Origin: Bacteroidota bacterium
GTDB taxonomy: Bacteria; Bacteroidota; Bacteroidia; Cytophagales; Cytophagaceae
Direction: 5' to 3'
Length of the DNA: 64,000 nt
Assembly (NCBI GenBank): GCA_023458555.1
Contig: JAEWYS010000001.1
Span: forward strand, 310,001-374,000
Shown here piece after piece: positions 1 to 8,243 of the stretch. Both the position numbers and the translations under genes were made by a program. Numbering within the stretch: the stretch's first letter is position 1; each line of letters starts with the position of its first letter. Below the pieces are notes generated by a model. It did no database searches. It worked only from the letters and a program-made list of their open reading frames with translations, and had not been told where the DNA came from.

Positions 1-849
1 ATCAAAAAAGGGGTGGAGGTAAAGGAGTTTATCGAACTGAACAGTATACTTCTTTCCGGAGCACATCCCCAGATTGAGGAAATTGAGGCCTTTGTGGCGG
101 CGCTTGATCGTGTTGTGCCAATGGTGCTCATTGATGTTATTATTATGGACATCAGAAAATCAAGATCGGTTGTGACGGGACTTAAAGCTGGCTTATCCGA
201 TTCAGTCCGTACGAATGCTACGCTTTTTCCGGGGGTAGATTTCAACTTTAGCAGCCGTTCGGTCAATAGTTTTCTGTCCTGGCTGGGAACTAATAATGCA
301 GTTAATCTCGGCCGGGTAAAATCCGATTTTTATGTTAGTCTGAAAGCGCTGGAAGATAATAGTAATGTTGAAGTACGCTCTACTCCCAAACTGTCCACAC
401 TGAACGGACATAAAGCGACACTTTCTATTGGTAGTACGCGCTATTATAGTATTACTACACAAAACGTGATTGGTACGCTCACACCTCAGACTGTTTTGAC
501 CAGACAGTTTCAGCAGGTAGAGGCAAATCTTGGTATCACCATTCTGCCCATGGTAAGCGGTGATGACCAGGTTACTCTGGAAATTGATGTCAATAATTCG
601 GACTTTCTGGATACTCCGGATGATGCGCCGCCGCCCAAGGCAACGAGTCAGTTTAATTCGCTGATCAGGGTGCGCAATGAAGAAATGATTGTACTTGGAG
701 GACTGGAGCGCTATCAAAAAAGTGAATCCGGGTCGGGTCTGCCGCTTTTGTCAAGAATACCGGTACTTAAATGGATTTTTAGCTCCAGAAATAAATCAAA
801 AAGCAAAACGATAACAGTAGTTTTTATTAAACCTTCTATTATTCACTAA
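1..849 (+). CDS. gspD: Secretin (GspD/PilQ-like), C-terminal part, 5' end outside window
   Basis: This is the outer-membrane secretin channel of a type II secretion or type IV pilus-like machine. The frame is open from base 1, so the gene begins upstream; the first in-frame GTG at 13 is probably not the real start. Secretin-family signatures are visible: the VPMVLIDVIIMDI strand near the start, the VRSTPKLSTLNGHKATLSIG block that resembles the family V-x-S-x-P-x-L-x-T-x-N-x-x-A signature, and the C-terminal IVLGGL...SGLPLLSRIPVLKWIF segment typical of the secretin gate and barrel. The protein ends VVFIKPSIIH. It lies 6 bases before a GspL-like gene, which supports the machine assignment. Whether it should be called GspD or PilQ cannot be decided without the N-terminal domains. 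Confidence 0.9.
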   Translation: MKKGVEVKEFIELNSILLSGAHPQIEEIEAFVAALDRVVPMVLIDVIIMDIRKSRSVVTGLKAGLSDSVRTNATLFPGVDFNFSSRSVNSFLSWLGTNNAVNLGRVKSDFYVSLKALEDNSNVEVRSTPKLSTLNGHKATLSIGSTRYYSITTQNVIGTLTPQTVLTRQFQQVEANLGITILPMVSGDDQVTLEIDVNNSDFLDTPDDAPPPKATSQFNSLIRVRNEEMIVLGGLERYQKSESGSGLPLLSRIPVLKWIFSSRNKSKSKTITVVFIKPSIIH

Positions 850-855
850 ACAGGT

Positions 856-2067
856 ATGCTGGAAAGGCTGAAAGATAGTATTGTCCGATCGGGTAAAGTA
901 GCGGGTATAGAGCTGGTTATTGAAAGTGATGGCCGGGTTGTGTACCATCTTGTGGTGCTTGAGCGTCGTAAGTCTATAATATCGACTGTTATAAAAAAGA
1001 CAGGTATAACAGATCTTGTCCTGGTTAAGGAATGTATACCGGAACAGGTTCCGGTTGTACTTTCGGTAACGGGTCGGGGGGTACTATTTAAGCAGGTTGC
1101 TACTAACATCGGAAAAAAAGAATTGGTAGAGCAGGCGCTTCCTAATGCTCAGCCAGAGGATTTTTATATTTCTGTACTGGAAGGTCAGGCAGGATTTGTA
1201 TTTCTGGCCCGGAAAGACCGGATTACATCCTATCTTGATGAGCTGGATAAAGCTGGTTTACCTGTTGTCAATCTGTTTCTGGGTATTGCAGGATTATCCC
1301 CTGTTGTACCTTTTATTTCATCGGAGGAATCTGAACTGGTAACGGGTGGATACCGAATCACGATTGCTAATGAACGAACGGCCACTGTGCAGCTTGCCGG
1401 TGGCGCTACTTCGGAAGAAAAAAGCTGCAGGGTCGGGGGAGAAGAAGTACAAACGGTACTGCTCCCGGCATTTGGTGCAGCTTTTGGATGGCTGGTATTT
1501 CATACTGCACCGGAGGATAAAGAAATAGTTGAAAAATACCAGTTGTGGAGAGAAAAACGGGTATTTCGGCGCCTTGGAGCCGGTGCTCTTGTATTTTTTG
1601 CTTCTCTGTTGTTTCTGAATCTGGCAATATTCTTTTATCTGTCCGGTGAAAATGCCGAATTGGGAGCCAGAAACAGCAGCGTGCTCGAAGGAATCAGGAC
1701 GATGGAAAAGCTGGAAGCGGAATTTCAGCAGAAAGAGCATTTCCTCAAAGAAGCAGGCTGGATCAACGCCTCAAAAACCAGCTTCTATGCTGATCAGATT
1801 GCTGCTTCGGTGCCGGCTACCGTATTGCTTAAACGGCTCTCTATTAATCCGGAAGATGTTTCGGAAAGCCGTAAGGAAAAACGGCTGATTTTTGAAGCCG
1901 GGAGCATATTGCTTGAAGGAACCTGCAAGGATCCTGTTGTTCTTAATCCCTGGCTTAGTGAGCTTAAAAGCATGGATTGGGTGACCAAAGTCGTAAGCAG
2001 GAAATATCAGTATGATCATAAAAATAAAACTGGTGTATTTGAATTGGAAATCAGTTTTTTGCATTGA
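856..2067 (+). CDS. GspL-like (PilM-PilN-like) inner-membrane assembly protein
   Basis: The 403-residue protein has a soluble N-terminal part (about 1-235), one strong membrane segment at about 241-262 (GAGALVFFASLLFLNLAIFF) and a periplasmic C-terminal part containing a short coiled-coil-like stretch (AELGARNSSVLEGIRTMEKL). This is the layout of GspL, where an actin-like cytoplasmic domain is fused to a membrane anchor and a small periplasmic ferredoxin-like domain; type IV pilus systems split the same functions into PilM and PilN. In GspL the protein links the cytoplasmic ATPase to the inner-membrane platform. The start is ATG at 856, 6 bases after the secretin stop. The N-terminal actin-like fold is inferred from context and layout because sequence similarity in this family is low. 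Confidence 0.7.
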   Translation: MLERLKDSIVRSGKVAGIELVIESDGRVVYHLVVLERRKSIISTVIKKTGITDLVLVKECIPEQVPVVLSVTGRGVLFKQVATNIGKKELVEQALPNAQPEDFYISVLEGQAGFVFLARKDRITSYLDELDKAGLPVVNLFLGIAGLSPVVPFISSEESELVTGGYRITIANERTATVQLAGGATSEEKSCRVGGEEVQTVLLPAFGAAFGWLVFHTAPEDKEIVEKYQLWREKRVFRRLGAGALVFFASLLFLNLAIFFYLSGENAELGARNSSVLEGIRTMEKLEAEFQQKEHFLKEAGWINASKTSFYADQIAASVPATVLLKRLSINPEDVSESRKEKRLIFEAGSILLEGTCKDPVVLNPWLSELKSMDWVTKVVSRKYQYDHKNKTGVFELEISFLH

Positions 2068-2085
2068 GATAAGCTATATTATTGA

Positions 2086-2625
2086 ATGAGCGAGGTTTTG
2101 AAATATAAAAAATGGAATCAGTGGATTGTTTTTGGCATTCCCTTGCTTTTGCTTGTTCTTGTTTTTGGAGTGTTTTCACGAACCTGGGAGATGTACGAAG
2201 AGAATCGTACCATCAGGAGCAAGATAGAGAAAGGGGAAGGAGCCCCGGAGCAGATAGGTCTGTTAAATAACCGGCTGCATCATATTAAGGCGCGGTTTAA
2301 CGCATATTCGTTGGATTCTTTGAAAAACAGGGAATATCTGTTGCTGGTTGTTTCAAGCTTTTGCAAGAAAAATAACCTGATCTTAAAGGAATTTCCGGTC
2401 ATAGGAGTAGAAGAGCACCGCAATATCGGCCTGATGACCAATACGATCGTGGCAGAAGGAGATTTTAAAAATTTACTGAAACTGCTATATGAGCTGGAGC
2501 AGAAAGTGGGAGTGGGCAGACCATCTTCTGTTTGTTTCGAAAAGAACTATGACTTCAAGCGCAAAAAAGATGTGCTCCAGATGACTATTTATCTTCAAAC
2601 TATATCCCTAAAAAATGAGAATTAA
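2086..2625 (+). CDS. GspM/PilO-like inner-membrane protein
   Basis: The 179-residue protein has a short cytoplasmic tail, one membrane segment at about 14-32 (WIVFGIPLLLLVLVFGVF), a charged coiled-coil-like region (RTWEMYEENRTIRSKIEKGE) and a small alpha/beta periplasmic domain with GDFKNLLKLLYELEQK, which resembles the PilO/GspM ferredoxin-like fold. PilO and GspM pair with PilN and GspL in the inner-membrane platform. Its position directly after the GspL-like gene matches the conserved gspL-gspM and pilN-pilO order. The assignment rests on layout and gene order, not on a strict motif. Its last 11 bases overlap the next gene, so the two are probably translationally coupled. Confidence 0.65.
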   Translation: MSEVLKYKKWNQWIVFGIPLLLLVLVFGVFSRTWEMYEENRTIRSKIEKGEGAPEQIGLLNNRLHHIKARFNAYSLDSLKNREYLLLVVSSFCKKNNLILKEFPVIGVEEHRNIGLMTNTIVAEGDFKNLLKLLYELEQKVGVGRPSSVCFEKNYDFKRKKDVLQMTIYLQTISLKNEN

Positions 2626-3556
2626 CTACTGGCTTTTTTTTATCGGTATTACAGCTATGATGCTTTTTGCTTCATGCAATGATGTATTTGAAGAAGATAT
2701 TGAAGGGGATACCGTCCAGCTGATTGCACCTTCTGACCAGTTATCCTATGAAGATTTTTTACAGACTTTCTGGTGGAAAAAGGTGGAGGGAGCTACCTCA
2801 TATCATTTCCAGCTGGTAGAGGGTACTTTTGATCAACCGGTACAAATACTGGCTGATTCGAATGTACGAGTTGAAAAGTTTCAGTTCTCCCTTTCTCCGG
2901 GGACCTTTCAATGGAGGGTTAGAGCATTTAATAATGGGTATGAAACCAAATATGCAGTACGGAATCTGACGATCAATGACGCGCCTATAGATCAGCAGGT
3001 AGTTAATATTAAATCGCCGCTGGACGGGCAGACTTTTTACAGTAAGACGGTTGCTTTTGCATGGGACAATTTGCATGGAGCTAACAGGTATTTGCTGGAG
3101 GCTGACACCATAACCGGCAATTTTTCCAGTAGCCGTTACAGAGATACTATCGATGCTGCTTCCGGTAATGAACAGGTTGTACTTCGTAATATTCCAGTAG
3201 TGTCCGGAAGCTTTCAATGGAGAATAGCCGGCATCAGTCAGGATCAGAGTAAGTCAAAGTTTTCCAATACAGGGCAGTTTGTGATCAGCACGACTGCTCC
3301 TGTACTTATTGTACCTGCTGCTACCACCTCCCCGGTTGAGCTAAGCTGGAGAGCTGTGAAGGGTATTGATGATTATCTGCTTATAGTGAGAGATAGCACA
3401 CAGAGAACTATTCAGGAGGAATCACTTAGTGGTGTACAGAAGTTTTCATTTGTTGTGCCGTCCGGTTTGAGAAAGTTTTCATGGGCTGTGCAGGGAAAGG
3501 ATAAAGCAGGTACTTTATCTCCAATAGCTGAATTTCAAAATGTTGAACTGAAATAA
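2615..3556 (+). CDS. Lipoprotein with fibronectin III-like repeats inside the T2SS-like operon
   Basis: The 313-residue protein starts with a lipoprotein signal whose lipobox is LFASC, with the lipidated cysteine at residue 20. The body shows about three repeats of a beta-sandwich type, each with a W-x-x-V-x-G-A-x-x-Y-x-F/L-x-x-E core (WWKKVEGATSYHFQLVE, WDNLHGANRYLLEAD, WRAVKGIDDYLLIVRD) followed by an SFQWR or FQWRV strand. This pattern resembles fibronectin type III domains. It overlaps the preceding gene by 11 bases and abuts the next, so it is an integral operon member. No standard type II secretion component has this form. It could act as a pilotin-like or periplasmic scaffold partner, but that is inference from position only. 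Confidence 0.75.
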   Translation: MRINYWLFFIGITAMMLFASCNDVFEEDIEGDTVQLIAPSDQLSYEDFLQTFWWKKVEGATSYHFQLVEGTFDQPVQILADSNVRVEKFQFSLSPGTFQWRVRAFNNGYETKYAVRNLTINDAPIDQQVVNIKSPLDGQTFYSKTVAFAWDNLHGANRYLLEADTITGNFSSSRYRDTIDAASGNEQVVLRNIPVVSGSFQWRIAGISQDQSKSKFSNTGQFVISTTAPVLIVPAATTSPVELSWRAVKGIDDYLLIVRDSTQRTIQEESLSGVQKFSFVVPSGLRKFSWAVQGKDKAGTLSPIAEFQNVELK

Positions 3557-4072
3557 ATGAAAGATAAACGGGCTACAATAATTCTTCTGGCAGCCGTGGG
3601 GCTGGTATGGGGCTTTGCTCTTTATCAGATTATATCCGGTTTTATGGGAGGAGAGGAACCGGTTTATAAGAAAAAAGCATCAGTGCAAGTACATGACTTG
3701 GTGGTAGAAAGTGATAGCTTTAATCTCCGGTTGAATTACAGGGATCCGTTTCTGGGTAAATTACCCTCAGTGGCTGCAGGCGGTACGGGCGGAATTGTAC
3801 CGGTCAGAGCTCCGGTGTCGGTGAAACGAACGTCCGAAAAGAAGCCGGAACCAGTTTTGATTCCGGTACTTAAGGCAGATGTGAGCTTTGTTAATTATAT
3901 CGGTCTGATTAAGAATCAGAAAACAGGCAAGGAAGTTTCATTGGTTTCCATCTATGGCAGAGATTATTTTATGCTGGAAGGTCAGACAGAAAAGGAAGTA
4001 ACTCTGCTGAAAAACATGATTGATTCAATACAGATACAATACAGGGAAGATAAATTTTTTATAAAAAAATAA
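3557..4072 (+). CDS. GspC/PilP-like periplasmic linker protein
   Basis: The 171-residue protein has an N-terminal membrane anchor (about 7-25, TIILLAAVGLVWGFALYQI), then LNYRDPFLGKLPS near residues 57-70. The RDPF motif is characteristic of PilP and of the homology region of GspC. A proline-rich linker (about 80-105) precedes a small C-terminal beta domain with YIGLIKNQKTGKEVSLVSI and YFMLEGQTEKEVTLLKNM. PilP and GspC connect the inner-membrane platform to the secretin. The gene starts at the base after the lipoprotein stop and ends 4 bases before the MORN gene. The GspC versus PilP label is not settled by sequence; the architecture fits both. Confidence 0.75.
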   Translation: MKDKRATIILLAAVGLVWGFALYQIISGFMGGEEPVYKKKASVQVHDLVVESDSFNLRLNYRDPFLGKLPSVAAGGTGGIVPVRAPVSVKRTSEKKPEPVLIPVLKADVSFVNYIGLIKNQKTGKEVSLVSIYGRDYFMLEGQTEKEVTLLKNMIDSIQIQYREDKFFIKK

Positions 4073-4076
4073 TAGC

Positions 4077-4856
4077 ATGGCAATTTTCAGGATGCTTCTA
4101 ATACAATATGGTGTTTTGTGCGCTTTGGCAGGATATGCTCAAAAAGAGATCGAAATACCGGTTAGCCATCGGGTGGTGATGAATTTTCAGGAGTATATTG
4201 TATATGCTGATATCCTGGCATCGGAGCGTAAGTTTAAGCCCAAATCAGGGAAATATTATTTCTGGTACAATGCCAATGATATCAAACGTACGCGGGGAGG
4301 GTATGACGGGAAATTGCTGCATGGCTCATACACTGAGTTTTTTCCGGATAAAAATCTGAGGCAAAAAGGCATGTTCCGATATGGTCTGAAAAAAGGCGTA
4401 TGGAAAACCTGGTATCATTCAGGTGAGCTGGAATCTGTTATGAGATGGAAAAAGGGAGTGAGACAAGGCTGGTTTAAATATTACGATGAGACAGGGAAAC
4501 TTGTGAAACAGGGAAGTCATAAAGACGACCTGATGCATGGTAAAATAGATACTTTTTTGTCAGATGGCAGCAGAGAAAGACTGATTTATGTCAATGGTCT
4601 GAAAAAGGCAGAAAAATCAGGCAGGGCGGGAAAGAAGAAGTCTCCTGATAGCAGAGAAAAAAATCAGGCAAAAAATAAGAAGGCAGAAAATAAGAAAAAA
4701 GAAACTGTCGAAACGGAAATTAAATCAGATGACAAACTAAAGAAAAAGGCAGAAGTCCCGGCTGGGGAAAAATCTCAGAAAGTACCGAAAGAGAAACCGC
4801 AGAAACCTGATACATCCGAAAAGAAGCCTGAGGGAAAAAAAGAAAAAGGCAACTGA
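4077..4856 (+). CDS. MORN/YwqK-type repeat protein with lysine-rich tail
   Basis: The 259-residue protein begins with a hydrophobic signal-like segment ending in AGYAQ, so it is probably exported. Residues about 75-175 carry tandem short repeats of the MORN/YwqK type, with G-x-(Y/F/W)-x-x-(Y/F/W) spacing: LHGSYTEFFPDKNLRQKG, KKGVWKTWYHSGELES, RQGWFKYYDETGKLVKQG, MHGKIDTFLSDGSRE. The last 80 or so residues are low-complexity and dominated by Lys, Glu and Pro. It sits 4 bases after the GspC/PilP-like gene and belongs to the operon, although no MORN protein is part of the known type II machinery. The tail could bind peptidoglycan or other polyanions; that is speculation. Confidence 0.75.
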   Translation: MAIFRMLLIQYGVLCALAGYAQKEIEIPVSHRVVMNFQEYIVYADILASERKFKPKSGKYYFWYNANDIKRTRGGYDGKLLHGSYTEFFPDKNLRQKGMFRYGLKKGVWKTWYHSGELESVMRWKKGVRQGWFKYYDETGKLVKQGSHKDDLMHGKIDTFLSDGSRERLIYVNGLKKAEKSGRAGKKKSPDSREKNQAKNKKAENKKKETVETEIKSDDKLKKKAEVPAGEKSQKVPKEKPQKPDTSEKKPEGKKEKGN

Positions 4857-4934
4857 TCGTGACCATCCTAAATCTGATCAGAAAATGACTCCGCAGGGAG
4901 ACTGAAACATCTGCCTGCTGATCGGTAATACAGA

Positions 4935-6188
4935 TTGTCAAGAGCTATGCTGCGTGCGTCAACATTGTATATTGTTATTGTTATTTCGCTGATACTGTCT
5001 GTATTTTGCAGTGCGCTTATTGCTTCGGCTTACTATTACCGTCTTGCCCTTATAGACAGAAATCTGGAAGAGCGGCTGGCGGCTAACTTGTATTCGGCGG
5101 CCAACCTGGTTTTAATGACTAACAGGAGTGGTGAGAATGAATTTATTGACCTGTATGGTCAGGGAACTGACTCGATTGTTTCTTCCGCTTCGCGGTGGGG
5201 GCTATACAAGAAATTTTCTGTACAATCATTTTCCGGAAGAAAAAGACTGCGCAAATCATTTCTGGCTGGCTATCCTCTAAAGGACAAGTTTGCTTCTGCT
5301 CTTTACATTGCCGATCTTAACCGGCCAATTTCCGTATGCGGAAGCACGCATCTGAAAGGGGAATGCTATCTGCCCAAAGCGGGGGTTCAGAGGGCTTATA
5401 TTGCCGGCAAATCTTTTTTGGGAGATAAACTGGTAGACGGACAGATTCTGCAAAGTACTCCCTATCTTCCAGAACTTCACGGAAAGGAGCAGCTGGGTGA
5501 GTTATTTTCACAGCAGCCTGCCTGCAAAGTCATGGATTTTTCTGATCTTGATCTCGATCAGCCTCTGATAAATTCATATAATGATTCTGCAATTTTCATC
5601 CGGTCTGCTTTCCCGATACGCCTGTCGTCTGATATCAGCGGGCATGTTATCGTATATTCTGAAGCAGAAGTTCATATTTCTGCTTCAGCCCGTTTAAAGG
5701 ATATTATTGTTGTGGCTCCCTATATTGCAATCGCTGATCAGTTTGAGGGTAGCATTCAGGTATTTGCGTCTGATTCGATACGTCTGGGTAAAGGAGCGCA
5801 TTTGCAGTATCCTTCGGCAATAGTGTTGAGGCAAAGAGAGAGTCCGCTTGGTAATTCTGCCGTTTTGCTGGAGCAGGATTCCGAATGCTCGGGGCTGGTA
5901 ATGGCAGTGCGGCAGAAAGAGACGCAATATGAATGTACTATAAAACTCAAGCCCGGATCCAGAGTGCATGGTCAGGTATATTCGGAAGGATACGCGGATA
6001 TTGAGGGAACAATAGCAGGAAATCTGACTACACAAAAGATAATTTTCAAGAATCCGAACAGTACCTATGTTAATCACTTTATGGATGCTAAAATCGATTA
6101 TTCTCTTTTATCACCCTATTTTGCCGGTTCTGCCATGGGCGCAGACTCTTCCGGGGGAGGATTAAGAATCATAAAATGGCTGGAGTAA
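4935..6188 (+). CDS. GspK-like pilin protein with beta-helix-like body
   Basis: The 417-residue protein has an N-terminal hydrophobic helix preceded by a short basic leader, MLRASTLYIVIVISLILSV. The leader and helix match a prepilin signal with cleavage after Ala (R-A/S-T-L-Y). Position +5 is Ile rather than Glu, and absence of the +5 Glu is a known feature of GspK among pseudopilins. The large body fits GspK being the largest pseudopilin. Residues about 205-395 alternate short hydrophobic strands (HVIVYSEAEVHISASARLKD, IIVVAPYIAIADQFEGSIQV, GQVYSEGYADIEGTIAGN), resembling a bactofilin-like right-handed beta-helix; that is not the usual GspK fold. The start is TTG at 4935 or, more likely, ATG at 4947, giving a 4-residue leader. 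It overlaps the next gene by 13 bases. Confidence 0.65.
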   Translation: MSRAMLRASTLYIVIVISLILSVFCSALIASAYYYRLALIDRNLEERLAANLYSAANLVLMTNRSGENEFIDLYGQGTDSIVSSASRWGLYKKFSVQSFSGRKRLRKSFLAGYPLKDKFASALYIADLNRPISVCGSTHLKGECYLPKAGVQRAYIAGKSFLGDKLVDGQILQSTPYLPELHGKEQLGELFSQQPACKVMDFSDLDLDQPLINSYNDSAIFIRSAFPIRLSSDISGHVIVYSEAEVHISASARLKDIIVVAPYIAIADQFEGSIQVFASDSIRLGKGAHLQYPSAIVLRQRESPLGNSAVLLEQDSECSGLVMAVRQKETQYECTIKLKPGSRVHGQVYSEGYADIEGTIAGNLTTQKIIFKNPNSTYVNHFMDAKIDYSLLSPYFAGSAMGADSSGGGLRIIKWLE

Positions 6189-6535
6189 AACATCGGATAT
6201 CAGCGAAGGCTTCCACTCTGGTGGAAACCATGGTGGCTTTGACCATTCTCAGTGTGGTTATGGGAACTGCTATGGTTGTTTTTATCCGCGTATCATCCAG
6301 TAGCCTGTCGTTTGACAGAATCAGGGCAGGCTTTCTGGTAAGGAATGCTATGGAGGACGTACGGCAAAATAAGCTGTATATTGACGGGGAAGAAGAGATC
6401 GGCCAGATAAGGCTGATACGTACTGTATCTGCCTATGCCGGAGATGGGCGTCTCCTGAAAGTCGGGATTACTGCTGTGGGACCGGACGAGCGGGTTCTGG
6501 GTGTAACATATTCGCTGTTTTCTCAGGATGAATAG
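6176..6535 (+). CDS. Minor pseudopilin (GspI/GspH-like)
   Basis: The 119-residue protein carries a type IV prepilin signal, with basic leader MAGVKHRISAKA followed by STLVETMVALTILSVVMGTA. Cleavage after Ala12 puts Glu17 at mature position +5, the residue needed for pilus assembly. The remaining roughly 85 residues form a short alpha/beta domain ending YSLFSQDE. The TLVE-x-M-V-A-L-x-I-L form is typical of GspI and GspH. It overlaps the GspK-like gene by 13 bases and the next pseudopilin by 8, so translation is probably coupled. The usual -1 Gly is replaced by Ala. Confidence 0.8.
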   Translation: MAGVKHRISAKASTLVETMVALTILSVVMGTAMVVFIRVSSSSLSFDRIRAGFLVRNAMEDVRQNKLYIDGEEEIGQIRLIRTVSAYAGDGRLLKVGITAVGPDERVLGVTYSLFSQDE

Positions 6536-7040
6536 ATTGATGCATATACGTTTAAAAGCCCTGACAGTGATGGAGTTGACAGTGGCAATGCTGATCAGTG
6601 CGGTAGTTGTCAGTATTGCCTACAACAGTATGGATATTTTTAACCGTCTGTATCATCGTTATCTGAGGACCAATGATGCAAATTATCAGTTTGTTCTTTT
6701 TGACCGGATATTTAAGCGGGATCTGGACAAAGCGGAGGTCGTATTTTCTGCAATATCTGGTATTACCTTGCAGAACTTTGATGAAAAGCGTATCCGGTAT
6801 GAATGGCAGGAAGATATGGTGCTGCGATACAGACCGGGTGTAGAGGCCGATACATTTTACATTCATTCCCGGTTGCAGTCGCTGACTTTCGGTAGTACAG
6901 ACTGCCTGAACAGACCAGAGGTAGTGGTGGATCGGATCGGGATTGATATGATGAAGGAAAAGGAAATGATCAATGCGGTCTATCAAAAACCCTATGGCGC
7001 CAATATATATATCAATTATAAGGATAAAATTGATCCGTAA
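6528..7040 (+). CDS. Minor pseudopilin (GspJ-like)
   Basis: The 170-residue protein has a prepilin signal, MNRLMHIRLKA then LTVMELTVAMLISAVVVSIA. Cleavage after Ala11 puts Glu16 at +5. The globular part contains ANYQFVLFDRIFKRDLDKAE and a late FGSTDCLNRPEVVVDRIGID segment. Length and position beside a GspI-like protein suggest GspJ, which caps the pseudopilus together with GspI and GspK. As in both neighbours, the residue before the cleavage site is Ala rather than Gly. It overlaps the previous gene by 8 bases and ends 8 bases before gspF. The exact minor-pseudopilin class is inferred from order and size. Confidence 0.75.
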   Translation: MNRLMHIRLKALTVMELTVAMLISAVVVSIAYNSMDIFNRLYHRYLRTNDANYQFVLFDRIFKRDLDKAEVVFSAISGITLQNFDEKRIRYEWQEDMVLRYRPGVEADTFYIHSRLQSLTFGSTDCLNRPEVVVDRIGIDMMKEKEMINAVYQKPYGANIYINYKDKIDP

Positions 7041-7048
7041 ACAAGCTC

Positions 7049-8179
7049 ATGGCAGGAATCGATATTTCAAACAAAACGTCCGGAAAAAGTGCAGCATCCG
7101 GAAAATCGTTGTCCGATATTCTTAATGCAGATATTAAGCTTTTTGGTCCGGCCTATCCCGACAAAAAGAAGGAATCTTTTTATATGGAACTTTCAATTTT
7201 GCTGTCTGCCGGTATAGATATAAAGAATGCGCTTGAGCTGATTGCCGAAGATCAGGTGAAACAGAAAGATAAAGAGCTTATTATTTCTATTAAAGAAGAA
7301 GTCGTCAAAGGGAGATCTTTGTCGGAAACTCTTAAGAATACCGGCCTTTTTTCGGATTATGAGGTTTTTAGTATACAGATCGGAGAGGAGACCGGCAGGG
7401 TAGCGATTATAATGGAAGAGCTGTCAGCCTTTTTCAAGAATAAAATAAAACAAAAGCGTCAGGCTGTGAGCGCACTTACATATCCTCTGATTGTGCTTTG
7501 TACTTCTGTGGCGGTGCTGGCATTTATGCTCAATGTGATTGTGCCCATGTTCAGTGATGTGTTTTTGAGATTTGGGGGACAATTGCCTTTTATTACGGAG
7601 CTTGTTATTGACGCGTCCAATCTGGCAGGAAAGCTTTTCTGGCCTTTTGTACTGGTTGGTATGGTGCTTGGTATCTGGATATATTCTATTCGGAAGAATG
7701 AGGGGTTTAGAAAATTTACCAGTGAGCTGCTTTTACGTGTACCAGTTCTCGGTGAGCTGATCCGGAAGATCTATCTGGCGCGTTTCTGCCATACGATGCA
7801 GCTGCTCATAAGCTCCAAAATCCCTCTTCTCAGAGCTTTGGGCTTAGTCAAACGGATGATCGGTTACTATCCTATTGAAAGCTCTATTGAATCCATTGAG
7901 CAGCAAATATTGAGGGGAGAGTCATTGCACAAAGCTTTATCCGCTTTTCCCATATATCCGCGTCGTCTGGTATCATTTATAAAAGTGGGGGAAGAGGTTA
8001 ACCGTCTGGATGAGTTTTTTGAAAAAATAAACCTTCAGTATTCGGAGGAAGTAGATCATCAGTCCAAGGTTCTGGCTACAGTTATAGAACCAATTATGAT
8101 GATTTTCCTGGGGCTGATTGTTGGAGTTATTCTGATTGCGATGTATCTGCCGATGTTTAAGATGAGTACCATCTTTTAG
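7049..8179 (+). CDS. gspF: Type II secretion / pilus inner-membrane platform protein GspF
   Basis: The 376-residue protein is a GspF/PilC-family platform protein. It contains two homologous cytoplasmic helical domains, each with the family pattern L-L-x-A-G-(I/V)-x-(I/L)-x-x-A-L (YMELSILLSAGIDIKNALEL near residue 47; HTMQLLISSKIPLLRALGLV near 250) followed by G-x-S-L (VVKGRSLSETL and ILRGESLHKAL). Three membrane segments lie at about 142-170, 195-215 and near the C-terminus (IMMIFLGLIVGVILIAMYLP). The platform protein couples the assembly ATPase to pseudopilus growth. No GspE ATPase, major pseudopilin GspG or prepilin peptidase gene is present in the window; they may lie upstream. A strong terminator follows 35 bases after the stop. 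Confidence 0.92.
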   Translation: MAGIDISNKTSGKSAASGKSLSDILNADIKLFGPAYPDKKKESFYMELSILLSAGIDIKNALELIAEDQVKQKDKELIISIKEEVVKGRSLSETLKNTGLFSDYEVFSIQIGEETGRVAIIMEELSAFFKNKIKQKRQAVSALTYPLIVLCTSVAVLAFMLNVIVPMFSDVFLRFGGQLPFITELVIDASNLAGKLFWPFVLVGMVLGIWIYSIRKNEGFRKFTSELLLRVPVLGELIRKIYLARFCHTMQLLISSKIPLLRALGLVKRMIGYYPIESSIESIEQQILRGESLHKALSAFPIYPRRLVSFIKVGEEVNRLDEFFEKINLQYSEEVDHQSKVLATVIEPIMMIFLGLIVGVILIAMYLPMFKMSTIF

Positions 8180-8213
8180 AAAAGCGAGGGAGCAGTCAGC
8201 GAAAAATGAAACG

Positions 8214-8240
8214 AAAAGCCCGGAACAGATCCGGGCTTTT
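8214..8240. terminator. Bidirectional terminator between gspF and mreB
   Basis: There is an 11-bp perfect inverted repeat, AAAAGCCCGGA at 8214-8224 and TCCGGGCTTTT at 8230-8240, with a 5-base loop. A and T runs on the two flanks make it usable from both sides. It ends 4 bases before the mreB stop codon and closes both convergent units. Confidence 0.9.
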
Positions 8241-8243
8241 GAG

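Noticed and set aside
1..8179. Operon as a true type IV pilus locus
   Set aside because: No PilT, PilB or major pilin is visible; the K, I, J order and the GspF platform fit a type II-like system better. The upstream part is outside the window, so a pilus-like hybrid is not fully excluded.
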